Source of the DNA: JADFUS01 sp964600025
GTDB lineage: Bacteria; Bacteroidota; Bacteroidia; Bacteroidales; Rikenellaceae
Length of the DNA stretch: 64,000 bases
Direction: 5' to 3'
Assembly (NCBI GenBank): GCA_964600025.1
Contig: CAZRHJ010000002.1
Location: forward strand, 1 to 64,000
Position 1 is the stretch's first letter. Every line of letters begins with the position of its first letter. Made by a program: the position numbers and the translations under genes. The notes under the pieces were generated by a model. That model ran no database searches, was not told the origin of the DNA, and worked only from the letters and a program-made list of their open reading frames with translations. Of the stretch, positions 17,077 to 24,170 are shown in pieces.

Positions 17077-17959
17077 CATCTAAACTCATTTTTGCAAACT
17101 CACAAAAATGTTCAGCAAGTCTATTTTGACTCCCAACGTTGTTTATTATCGAAAAATCACGTTCAAATACCAATTCCTCTATATCTATTATTTTGAGTTT
17201 ATTTTCGTTCAGTTCGTCCAACACCGAGGCTATCGAAACAATAGCATAAGAATAACTGTTATACAAAAAATGCTTAATACTTTCGGTACTTCCAAGCTGT
17301 ATAACAACATTCAAATCAGATATTTTGATAGAGTGTTTGTGGAGTGAAGACTCTATGACTTCCAAAGTTCCAGAACCTCCCTCACGCAACACCAAAGGCA
17401 ATTCTTTGAGCTGTGAAAGCGTAACAGATTCGGGAGTTTTGTGGGTAGAGGAACACACAAGTACTAACTCATCACGGGACAAGACCTCATATCTAAAATC
17501 AGTTTTATGACTTTTGCCTTCTATCATTCCTACATCTATTCTGTTGCTCAATAAATGCTGTTCAATTTGGAGGGTATTGCCATTTGTCAGTGATAATTTT
17601 ACTTCGGGAAAACGTGCCATATATTTTGCAATTATGGAAGGCAAAAGGTATTGAGAAATGGTGGTACTCGCACCAATAATCAATTCTCCTTTGTGGTTTT
17701 GCGAAAGCAAAGCCATTTCGGATTCAAGTTCCTTATAGAGTTTATGTATTGAAATAGAGTAAGTTCTAAAAAGTTCGCCAGAGGGACTAAGCTCTATTTT
17801 ATTTTTGTTGCGTACAAATAACCGAACGTTATAACTACTCTCTAATTCTTGGATATGTTTAGAGATAGCTGGTTGTGAAATATGTAAAATCTGCGAGGCT
17901 TTTGTAAAACTCAAAACTTCGGCAACAGTATTAAAAACCTCTAATCTAAAATCGTTCAT
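17060..17959 (-). CDS. LysR-family transcriptional regulator (YeiE/CysB-like)
   Basis: LysR regulator of 299 residues. The winged helix-turn-helix is at about 1-60 (FTKASQILHISQPAISKHIQ, residues 18-37), followed by the linker helix and a periplasmic-binding-like effector domain (GELIIGASTTISQYLLP to the C-terminus). Sequence features resemble CysL/YeiE-type members, and the gene lies directly upstream of the YeiH-type exporter on the same strand, so it probably senses a sulfur metabolite and controls that gene. The last five residues and the stop codon come from a repeat terminus. Confidence 0.9.
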   Translation of the reverse strand: MNDFRLEVFNTVAEVLSFTKASQILHISQPAISKHIQELESSYNVRLFVRNKNKIELSPSGELFRTYSISIHKLYKELESEMALLSQNHKGELIIGASTTISQYLLPSIIAKYMARFPEVKLSLTNGNTLQIEQHLLSNRIDVGMIEGKSHKTDFRYEVLSRDELVLVCSSTHKTPESVTLSQLKELPLVLREGGSGTLEVIESSLHKHSIKISDLNVVIQLGSTESIKHFLYNSYSYAIVSIASVLDELNENKLKIIDIEELVFERDFSIINNVGSQNRLAEHFCEFAKMSLDVSIVR

Positions 17960-18013
17960 ACAAACACTGAATTAATTGTCCGCTAATATAACCAAAAATT
18001 CACAAAATATACG

Positions 18014-18021
18014 TATATTTG
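18014..18021 (+). promoter_or_regulatory. -7 promoter element of the Nudix/S9 transcript
   Basis: TATATTTG, a perfect TAnnTTTG element, 22 bp upstream of the Nudix gene ATG. Confidence 0.6.
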
Positions 18022-18043
18022 TAATCTATATCAAAGTACAAAA

Positions 18044-18652
18044 ATGATAAGCGTATATTACCAAGACAAAGAAATAATCTTTGATAATAATTGCAAAGAT
18101 TACAAACAAAGTCAAGTAATTGATTATGACACAGATAAACAAACTATCAGTGCTACAAATTTGATTAAAAAACTTGACAAAACAGACAAATTAATTATTG
18201 TCTGCAAAGACTTAGACCAGTGTTATAAATTGTTTTTGGAACAATTTGAACAAATTGCAGCCGCTGGTGGGATAGTCCAAAACGAGGAAAACAAATGCCT
18301 AATGATTTTCAGAAACAATCGTTGGGATATTCCAAAGGGCAAACAAGAACCTAACGAAAATATTGAAGATTGTGCCGTACGAGAAGTAATGGAAGAATGT
18401 GGTATCGAAGACATCAAACAAGGTGATTTGATAACAAAAACAACTCATATATATTTTTTGTTTGGCAAATGGCACATTAAAACAACTTGGTGGTATGCTA
18501 TGACAAGCACTTACTCAAACAAACTAACTCCACAAACAGAAGAGGGAATTAGCGAGGTGAGATGGGTCAAAAAATCCGAACTACAAGAATTGGTAGCAGA
18601 TAGTTATGCTACAATCAAAAAAGTAATTGAGAATTACACAAAACAAAAATAA
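18044..18652 (+). CDS. Nudix hydrolase
   Basis: Hydrolase of nucleoside diphosphates linked to another moiety, 202 residues. The Nudix box GX5EX7REUXEEXGU is complete, running from Gly99 (GKQEPNENIEDCAVREVMEE, then CGI) and supplying the Mg2+ ligands. About 75 residues of family-specific sequence precede the Nudix domain; this layout occurs in uncharacterised Bacteroidota proteins. The substrate is unknown. An S9 peptidase lipoprotein gene follows 17 bp later and is probably on the same transcript. Confidence 0.88.
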   Translation: MISVYYQDKEIIFDNNCKDYKQSQVIDYDTDKQTISATNLIKKLDKTDKLIIVCKDLDQCYKLFLEQFEQIAAAGGIVQNEENKCLMIFRNNRWDIPKGKQEPNENIEDCAVREVMEECGIEDIKQGDLITKTTHIYFLFGKWHIKTTWWYAMTSTYSNKLTPQTEEGISEVRWVKKSELQELVADSYATIKKVIENYTKQK

Positions 18653-18669
18653 ACACTAATTTTATCATT

Positions 18670-20772
18670 ATGAAAAAAATCTTCAAAACAGCTATGGCTA
18701 CAATGTTTGCAGCGACTATTTTGACAAGCTGTGGAGGTGGTGCTACAACAGCACAAGAGCCTATGCGACTACCTCAACTTACACAAGCTGAGAAAGATGC
18801 AGGTATATTATCTACTGAGGTAATGTTGAAACTTGCAAGACTTTCGGGTTCAACTGTATCACCAGACGGCAAAACTGTTGTTTATGCTTTGAATGCACAA
18901 GACATCAAAAACAACCGTTCATACACTAATTTGTTTGCTATTGATACAGAAAGCAAAGCAACTACTCAATTAACATTTGGCGAAAAGAGCAATTCTTCTG
19001 CTCAATTCAGCAAAGACGGTTCAAAAATCTTCTTCAAATCTAACGAAAACAATGGTTCTCAGGTTTGGGTTATGAATTTGGACGGCTCTAACAAAATACA
19101 AATTTCGGACGTAGAGGGAGGTATCAATGGTTTTGCAATCGCTCCAACAAACGACAAGGTTTTGTATGCTAAAACAGTAAAAGTTGATAAAATTGCAAAA
19201 GATATGTACCCAGAGTACCAAAAAAGCGGGGCTCAAATTTGGGACGATTTGATGGTTCGCCACTGGGACTACTGGACAAAAGGCGAATATTCTCATATCT
19301 TTGTAGCAGATATCGTGAACAACAAACTTGCAAACGACAAAGATATTAACGAAGGAGAAAGCTGGGATACTCCATTTGCTCCATATTTCCCAATGGGCGA
19401 TATTACTTGGAACAACGCAGGTACAAAAATTGCTTATTCTTCTAAAAAACTTACAGGTTATGAGTATGCTAAAAGCACTAACTCTGAAATCTATATCTAC
19501 GACCTTGCAAGTGGCAACACTGAATGTATGACTGCTGAACTTAAAAACGGTTACGACAACTCCCCAGTATTTAGTGCAGACGACTCAAAAATTGCTTGGG
19601 TGTCTATGGCTCGTAATGGCAATGAGGCAGACAAAGAAAGACTTATGGTAAAAGATTTTGCTACTGGCAAAGTAATGGATTTAACAAAAGATTTTGATAA
19701 CGATGCAGGTGATATTAACTGGGACGGTAACACTATTTATTTCATTGCTCCTATCCAAGCTACTCACCAACTTTGTAGCGTTGAAGTAGAAGAAGGTGCA
19801 AAAGTAAAAGTACTTACTGACGGTCTTCAAGACTACTCTCATTTGCTTGTTGCTCAAAACAATATTTATATGGAGAAAGTAACTATCTCTACTCCAGCAG
19901 ATGTTGTGGCACTTGATAGAAACTCTTACAAAGAATCTCAACTTACAGAGGTAAACAAACATATCCTTCCATTTGTTAAAATGGGCGAAGTACAAAAACG
20001 TTGGGTAAAAACAACTGACGGCAAACAAATGCTTACTTGGGTTATTCTTCCTCCTAATTTTGACGCTTCTAAAAAATACCCTACATTGTTGTACTGCCAA
20101 GGCGGTCCTCAAAGTGTTGTTAGCCAAAGATGGAGTTACCGTTGGAATTTCCAAGCATTCGCTGCACAAGGCTATGTGATTGTTGCTCCAAACCGTCGTG
20201 GTTTACCTTCATTTGGTAGCGAGTGGAACGACCAAATCTCTGGCGACTACTCTGGTCAAAACATCAAAGACTATTTGAGTGCTATTGATGATGTTGCAAA
20301 AGAAAAATATGTTGACACAGACAGATTGGGTTGTGTTGGTGCAAGTTATGGTGGCTACTCTACTTACTATCTTGCAGGTAACCACAACAATCGTTTCAAA
20401 GCATTTATCTCTCACTGCGGTATGTTCAATTTTGAGAGCTTCTATGGTGCAACAGAGGAACTTTGGTTCCCAAGTTGGGATTTAGGTGGTGCTTACTGGG
20501 AAGAAGGTAAAACTATCAAACGTTCTTACGCAAACTCTCCTCACAAATTCGTTGCTAAATGGGATACTCCTATCTTGATTATCGTTGGTTTGAAAGACTA
20601 CCGTATTCCTTATACAGAATCTCTACAAGCATTTACTGCTGCTAAAAGCAAAGGTCTTGATGCAAGATTGTTAGCATTCGAAGACGAAGGACACCAAGTA
20701 TTCAAACCACAAAACGCTATGGTTTGGCACAGTGAGTTTTACGCTTGGTTAGATAAACACCTTAAAAAATAA
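18670..20772 (+). CDS. S9 family peptidase, surface/periplasmic lipoprotein (S9C-like)
   Basis: Serine peptidase of the prolyl oligopeptidase clan, 700 residues. A lipoprotein signal ends at Cys21 (ATILTSCGGG), so it is anchored in the envelope. An N-terminal beta-propeller (about 50-430) is built from WD40-like PD40 repeats (GSNKIQIS, SPVFSADDSKIAWVS). The C-terminal alpha/beta hydrolase domain has the nucleophile Ser559 in GASYGG, with Asp643 in GLKDY and His675 in EGHQVF completing the triad. It probably releases dipeptides or acyl-aminoacids from peptides. It is one of three S9 genes in the window. Confidence 0.92.
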   Translation: MKKIFKTAMATMFAATILTSCGGGATTAQEPMRLPQLTQAEKDAGILSTEVMLKLARLSGSTVSPDGKTVVYALNAQDIKNNRSYTNLFAIDTESKATTQLTFGEKSNSSAQFSKDGSKIFFKSNENNGSQVWVMNLDGSNKIQISDVEGGINGFAIAPTNDKVLYAKTVKVDKIAKDMYPEYQKSGAQIWDDLMVRHWDYWTKGEYSHIFVADIVNNKLANDKDINEGESWDTPFAPYFPMGDITWNNAGTKIAYSSKKLTGYEYAKSTNSEIYIYDLASGNTECMTAELKNGYDNSPVFSADDSKIAWVSMARNGNEADKERLMVKDFATGKVMDLTKDFDNDAGDINWDGNTIYFIAPIQATHQLCSVEVEEGAKVKVLTDGLQDYSHLLVAQNNIYMEKVTISTPADVVALDRNSYKESQLTEVNKHILPFVKMGEVQKRWVKTTDGKQMLTWVILPPNFDASKKYPTLLYCQGGPQSVVSQRWSYRWNFQAFAAQGYVIVAPNRRGLPSFGSEWNDQISGDYSGQNIKDYLSAIDDVAKEKYVDTDRLGCVGASYGGYSTYYLAGNHNNRFKAFISHCGMFNFESFYGATEELWFPSWDLGGAYWEEGKTIKRSYANSPHKFVAKWDTPILIIVGLKDYRIPYTESLQAFTAAKSKGLDARLLAFEDEGHQVFKPQNAMVWHSEFYAWLDKHLKK

Positions 20773-20801
20773 TTGAGTAGGGAATTTCCCTAAATAACTA
20801 T

Positions 20802-20837
20802 AACAAAAAAGACTGAGTAAAACTCAGTCTTTTTTGT
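20802..20837. terminator. Bidirectional terminator
   Basis: GACTGAGT-AAA-ACTCAGTC, 8-bp perfect stem, with A6 before and T6 after. It is shared by the convergent S9 peptidase and fic genes. The fic stop codon and last codons lie inside the stem. Confidence 0.9.
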
Positions 20838-21648
20838 TTTCAATCAACATAAATCTATTTCTTAACTCATTTTCTTCTCCAATTAAAAGATTCTTGAAGA
20901 ATAAAACTAAAAAATATATATTTGATTCTATTCCTTTTGGAATATTTCTATAATTAGCACGAACCAAAGCGTTACGAAAATACCAAGAGTGTTCTGCAAA
21001 TAAGTCATTATTTACATCATAGCCTAAACTTCTTAAATATTTAATAATAAAAACAGCTGTTACTCTCGTATTCCCCTTGCCAAATGGGTGTATTTGCCAC
21101 AGTCCAGAAACAAATTTAGCTATATGTTCTACTACCTCATTTGACGAAAGTCCTTTATAACTAATTTTTTTTTCTTGTTCTAAATCATATTCGATAGTTT
21201 TATATAAATCGTCTGCACTAACATATAAAACGGTATCTCCTTGGAGTACCCATTCTTTCTTTGTAATATTATACTCCCTTAACTTCCCTGCAAAATCAAA
21301 AACTCCACTAAATAATTTTTTGTGAATAGAAATAAAACCTGTAACAGAAAAAGAAAAGGATTTTTCAGATAATATTTGTGCTATATTTGCAGAAACTTTA
21401 TCTGCTTCTTCGATATTATCATCATCAAGTGTTCTTTCAGTTTTAGATTCATAATACCCACTAATAAGAGTTCTGACTTCGTCTATACTAATATCCCCCT
21501 CAATATGTTTTATGGCGGTATTTCTTAAATATTCAGAAGTCTGCAAACCATCAACAGCTTGGAGACCGATAGCAGTTTTCCAAACAGAAGCCTTTTCTTT
21601 TTTGCTGGGTTCTACATTGCGTATGTATGATTCAAAATCTATTTGCAT
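20824..21648 (-). CDS. Fic/DOC family protein with altered active-site motif
   Basis: Fic-fold protein of 274 residues. Fic enzymes use HPFx(D/E)GN(G/K)R to transfer AMP or another phosphate-linked group to proteins. Here the motif is HPFGKGNTR, with His187 and Arg195 kept but Lys191 in place of the acidic Mg2+ ligand. An upstream helix has SGYYES, similar to the (S/T)xxxE(G/N) auto-inhibitory motif, at about residue 60. No antitoxin gene is adjacent. It could be an AMP transferase with unusual metal use, a different transferase, or inactive. It is monocistronic, with its own promoter and terminator. Confidence 0.85.
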   Translation of the reverse strand: MQIDFESYIRNVEPSKKEKASVWKTAIGLQAVDGLQTSEYLRNTAIKHIEGDISIDEVRTLISGYYESKTERTLDDDNIEEADKVSANIAQILSEKSFSFSVTGFISIHKKLFSGVFDFAGKLREYNITKKEWVLQGDTVLYVSADDLYKTIEYDLEQEKKISYKGLSSNEVVEHIAKFVSGLWQIHPFGKGNTRVTAVFIIKYLRSLGYDVNNDLFAEHSWYFRNALVRANYRNIPKGIESNIYFLVLFFKNLLIGEENELRNRFMLIENKKD

Positions 21649-21681
21649 AATTCTATCTGGATTATTATTTTTTTATTGCTA

Positions 21682-21689
21682 CAAAGATA
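21682..21689 (-). promoter_or_regulatory. -7 promoter element of the fic gene
   Basis: Minus-strand TATCTTTG (TAnnTTTG) 34 bp upstream of the fic ATG. Confidence 0.5.
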
Positions 21690-21770
21690 TTAATAATTAT
21701 TGAAATTCAGTACCTCATCTAATTTTGTGCTAAATAATTTTTCTGTTAATTATATGTATATAAATAAATT

Positions 21771-22027
21771 TATTGCTGTCCAGTAAAAATTTTAAAAATA
21801 ATCGTAATAGATTAAACAACAATGTATTACAGTATTTTAATTTGTAAGAGGCTTGAAAAAATATTTTTAAAATTTTTATCTTTCAGAAATCTTACAAGTT
21901 CCCAATAAACTCGGATCTCTTAGGCTATTTTGCTGATGGTCATAACGTAGCGTACTGGCGTACGTGAGTTATGAGCATCGGTGAAATAGACAAGATAGGC
22001 GAGTTTCGTTTTTAGCGGACAGTACTA
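21771..22027 (+). mobile_element. Full-length MITE-like element (copy 3)
   Basis: The only copy in the window with both ends and the full internal region, about 257 bp. It is bounded by TATTGCTGTCCAGTAAAAA on the left and TTTTTAGCGGACAGTACTA on the right, which are imperfect inverted repeats (about 14 of 19 match), with TA at both outer edges. Inside are an AT-rich spacer, a conserved block ATCTTTCAGAAATCTTACAA (21889-21897 region), and a long palindrome from AACTCGG (21908) to GCGAGTT (22005). It carries no ORF. It accounts for most of the 420-bp gap between fic and the FKBP gene. Confidence 0.75.
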
Positions 22028-22068
22028 AAATAAATTAAATAGAAGAAATAAGTACTGTGCATATAATT

Positions 22069-22467
22069 TTAATTTGAAGAGTCTAAAAGTCGGATATCAA
22101 ATATTAGTGTCGAAAATGGTTTGATAGCTCCTGCTTGTTTTGAACCATATCCCAAATTAAATGGAATAACTATTTCCCAACGTGAGCCGACGGGCATTTC
22201 TCGCAAAGCAGTTCGCCAACCGAGTATCAACTCAGAGAGTTTGAACGATGAAGGTCGCCCCTTTTGGGTAGTATCAAATATTTTTCCATTAATTAGTTTC
22301 CCAATATAATGAACTGTAACAATGCTCTTTGGAGAAGGTTTAACTCCATTGCCTTTTACTATTTCACGGTACATTACACCATTAAACAGTACTTTGACAT
22401 TGGGTTGAAGTCTATATTGTTCCAAAAACTCTAAGTTTCGAGTTTTATATTCGTTAGTTTGTGCCAT
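22069..22467 (-). CDS. FKBP-type peptidyl-prolyl cis-trans isomerase
   Basis: Short FKBP protein of 132 residues catalysing prolyl isomerisation. The core is residues 40-130: VTVHYIGKLINGKIFDTT, then FKLSELILGWRTALREMPVGS, then IPFNLGYG and TLIFDIRLL. The equivalent positions of the FKBP hydrophobic pocket are mostly present (Y, F, D in the first strand; W in GW; Y in LGYG). No signal peptide is seen, so it is probably cytoplasmic, unlike most Bacteroidota FKBPs, which are exported. A possible promoter (minus-strand TATTTTTG) is at 22485-22492. Confidence 0.88.
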   Translation of the reverse strand: MAQTNEYKTRNLEFLEQYRLQPNVKVLFNGVMYREIVKGNGVKPSPKSIVTVHYIGKLINGKIFDTTQKGRPSSFKLSELILGWRTALREMPVGSRWEIVIPFNLGYGSKQAGAIKPFSTLIFDIRLLDSSN

Positions 22468-22494
22468 AGATTTGAATTTAGGTTCAAAAATAAA

Positions 22495-22571
22495 TATTGC
22501 CGTTCAGTAAAAAAAATATCTTTCAGAAATCATACAAGATAGGCGAGTTTTGTTTTTAGCGGACAATACTA
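22495..22571 (+). repeat. Internally deleted MITE-like element (copy 4)
   Basis: A 77-bp derivative with both termini (TATTGCCGTTCAGTAAAAA and TTTTTAGCGGACAATACTA) and the conserved ATCTTTCAGAAATCATACAA block, fused directly to ATAGGCGAGTTTTG. The hairpin core is deleted. It lies between the FKBP gene and the glyA terminator. Confidence 0.75.
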
Positions 22572-22578
22572 TACTATT

Positions 22579-22615
22579 AAAAAAAACTGCTCCTAAGCAA
22601 GAAACTTCGGAGCAG
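22579..22615 (-). terminator. glyA terminator
   Basis: Stem CTGCTCC(T)AAG with CTT(C)GGAGCAG, followed on the minus strand by a run of eight T. It lies about 40 bp downstream of the glyA stop. Confidence 0.85.
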
Positions 22616-22653
22616 AATTTATAGTCGTCTTTTTTAAGATTCAACCAAATAGA

Positions 22654-23934
22654 CTACCAAGCGTATAGTGGACGGTTTGCCATAAGAGCATTAACCTCAC
22701 CACGAACTTGTGCAAGATTTGCTTCGTCATCTGGATTAGAAAGTACTCTATCAATCAAGTTTACAACTTGAACCATTTCGTCTTCTTTCAAACCACGAGT
22801 TGTGATAGCAGCAGCACCTACACGAATACCAGATGTTGTAAATGGTGTACGTGAGTCAAATGGTACCATATTTTTGTTGATAGTAATATCAGCAAGAACA
22901 AGAGTGTTCTCAGCTTTTTTACCAGTCAATTCTGGGAATTTAGAACGAAGGTCAATCAACAACAAGTGATTGTCTGTACCACCAGAAACGATAGTGTAAC
23001 CCAAAGCTAAGAATTGTTTAGCCATAGCTTGTGTGTTAGCACGAACTTGAAGTTGGTATTGTTTGTATTCTGGTTTCAAAGCCTCACCAAATGCAACAGC
23101 CTTAGCAGCGATTACGTGTTCAAGTGGGCCACCTTGGATACCTGGGAATACAGCAGAGTTAAAGATTTGAGACATCATTTTAACTACGCCTTTTGGAGTT
23201 TTCAAACCCCAAGGATTTTCGAAGTCTTTACCCATAAGGATAATACCACCACGTGGACCACGAAGAGTTTTGTGAGTAGTTGAAGTAACTACGTGAGCGT
23301 ATTTAACAGGGTTGTCTAACAAACCAGCAGCAATCATACCAGCAGGGTGAGCCATATCTACCATCATCAATGCACCACAAGCATCAGCGATTTTACGGAT
23401 ACGAGCATAATCCCACTCACGGCTATATGCAGAAGCACCAGCAATGATAAGTTTTGGTTTGTTTTCCATTGCTACTTTTTCCATTTCCTCGTAATCAACT
23501 GTACCAGTTTCTTCTTTTACGTGGTAAGAAAGTGCTTTGTAGTTCATACCAGACATATTTACTGGAGAACCGTGAGACAAGTGACCACCGTGAGAAAGGT
23601 CAAGACCTAAGAAAGTATCACCTGGTTTCAAGATAGCGTGGAATACAGCCATATTTGCTTGTGCACCTGAGTGAGGTTGAACGTTAGCATACTCTGCATC
23701 ATAAAGTTTGCAAAGACGGTCGATAGCTAATTGCTCAACTTTATCAACAACTTGACAACCACCATAGTAACGTGCTTTTGGGTAACCCTCAGCATATTTG
23801 TTAGTAAGTACAGAACCCATAGCTGCCATTACTTGCTCACTAACGAAGTTCTCTGATGCGATAAGCTCAATACCGTGCATCTGTCTGTTTTTCTCTTCTT
23901 CGATCAAACCGAAGATTTCCAAATCTTTTTCCAT
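22654..23934 (-). CDS. glyA: Serine hydroxymethyltransferase
   Basis: PLP enzyme that converts serine and tetrahydrofolate to glycine and 5,10-methylene-THF. The product is 426 residues, the usual length. N-terminal motif HGIELIASENFVS (about 20-32), PHSGAQANMAVF, the DLSHGGHLSHGS region, and the PLP lysine Lys222 in STTHKTLRGPRGG are all present, as is the C-terminal GIRVGAAAITTRG. It is monocistronic, with an upstream promoter and a downstream terminator. Its codon use looks more biased than neighbours, as expected for a highly expressed gene. Confidence 0.97.
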   Translation of the reverse strand: MEKDLEIFGLIEEEKNRQMHGIELIASENFVSEQVMAAMGSVLTNKYAEGYPKARYYGGCQVVDKVEQLAIDRLCKLYDAEYANVQPHSGAQANMAVFHAILKPGDTFLGLDLSHGGHLSHGSPVNMSGMNYKALSYHVKEETGTVDYEEMEKVAMENKPKLIIAGASAYSREWDYARIRKIADACGALMMVDMAHPAGMIAAGLLDNPVKYAHVVTSTTHKTLRGPRGGIILMGKDFENPWGLKTPKGVVKMMSQIFNSAVFPGIQGGPLEHVIAAKAVAFGEALKPEYKQYQLQVRANTQAMAKQFLALGYTIVSGGTDNHLLLIDLRSKFPELTGKKAENTLVLADITINKNMVPFDSRTPFTTSGIRVGAAAITTRGLKEDEMVQVVNLIDRVLSNPDDEANLAQVRGEVNALMANRPLYAW

Positions 23935-24041
23935 TTCGATAATTTGTTATATTTTTAGTAAATTTTGTGCTTAAAATAGATTTTCAAACATCTATATAAA
24001 ATACAGTTACAAAACCACTTATAGCGTTTAAAATTCTGCCA

Positions 24042-24049
24042 CAAATATA
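24042..24049 (-). promoter_or_regulatory. -7 promoter element of glyA
   Basis: Minus-strand TATATTTG about 107 bp upstream of the glyA ATG, implying a leader of about 100 nt. I see no recognisable riboswitch in that leader. Confidence 0.5.
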
Positions 24050-24084
24050 AGCATTTTTTTTAATTAAACACCATATTACTCATT

Positions 24085-24122
24085 AAAAAATAGGGTATTT
24101 GAACAAAAATCCAAATACCCTA
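24085..24122 (-). terminator. Terminator of the S9D peptidase gene
   Basis: Perfect 11-bp stem TAGGGTATTTG / CAAATACCCTA with a 10-nt loop, followed on the minus strand by T6. It lies about 50 bp downstream of the peptidase stop. Confidence 0.85.
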
Positions 24123-24170
24123 TAATTTATAAATTTTATTATAAAAAATTATATTACCGATAAGTAAATA

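Noticed and set aside
17060..17986. Composite mobile unit made of the lysR gene between two repeat ends
   Set aside because: The terminus fragments at 17055 and 17975 face outward from the gene, so the gene is not inside an element; the second match is only 12 bp.
19681..20169. 162-codon minus-strand ORF within the S9C-like peptidase gene
   Set aside because: It lies wholly antisense to a gene with an intact catalytic triad and shows no recognisable domain.
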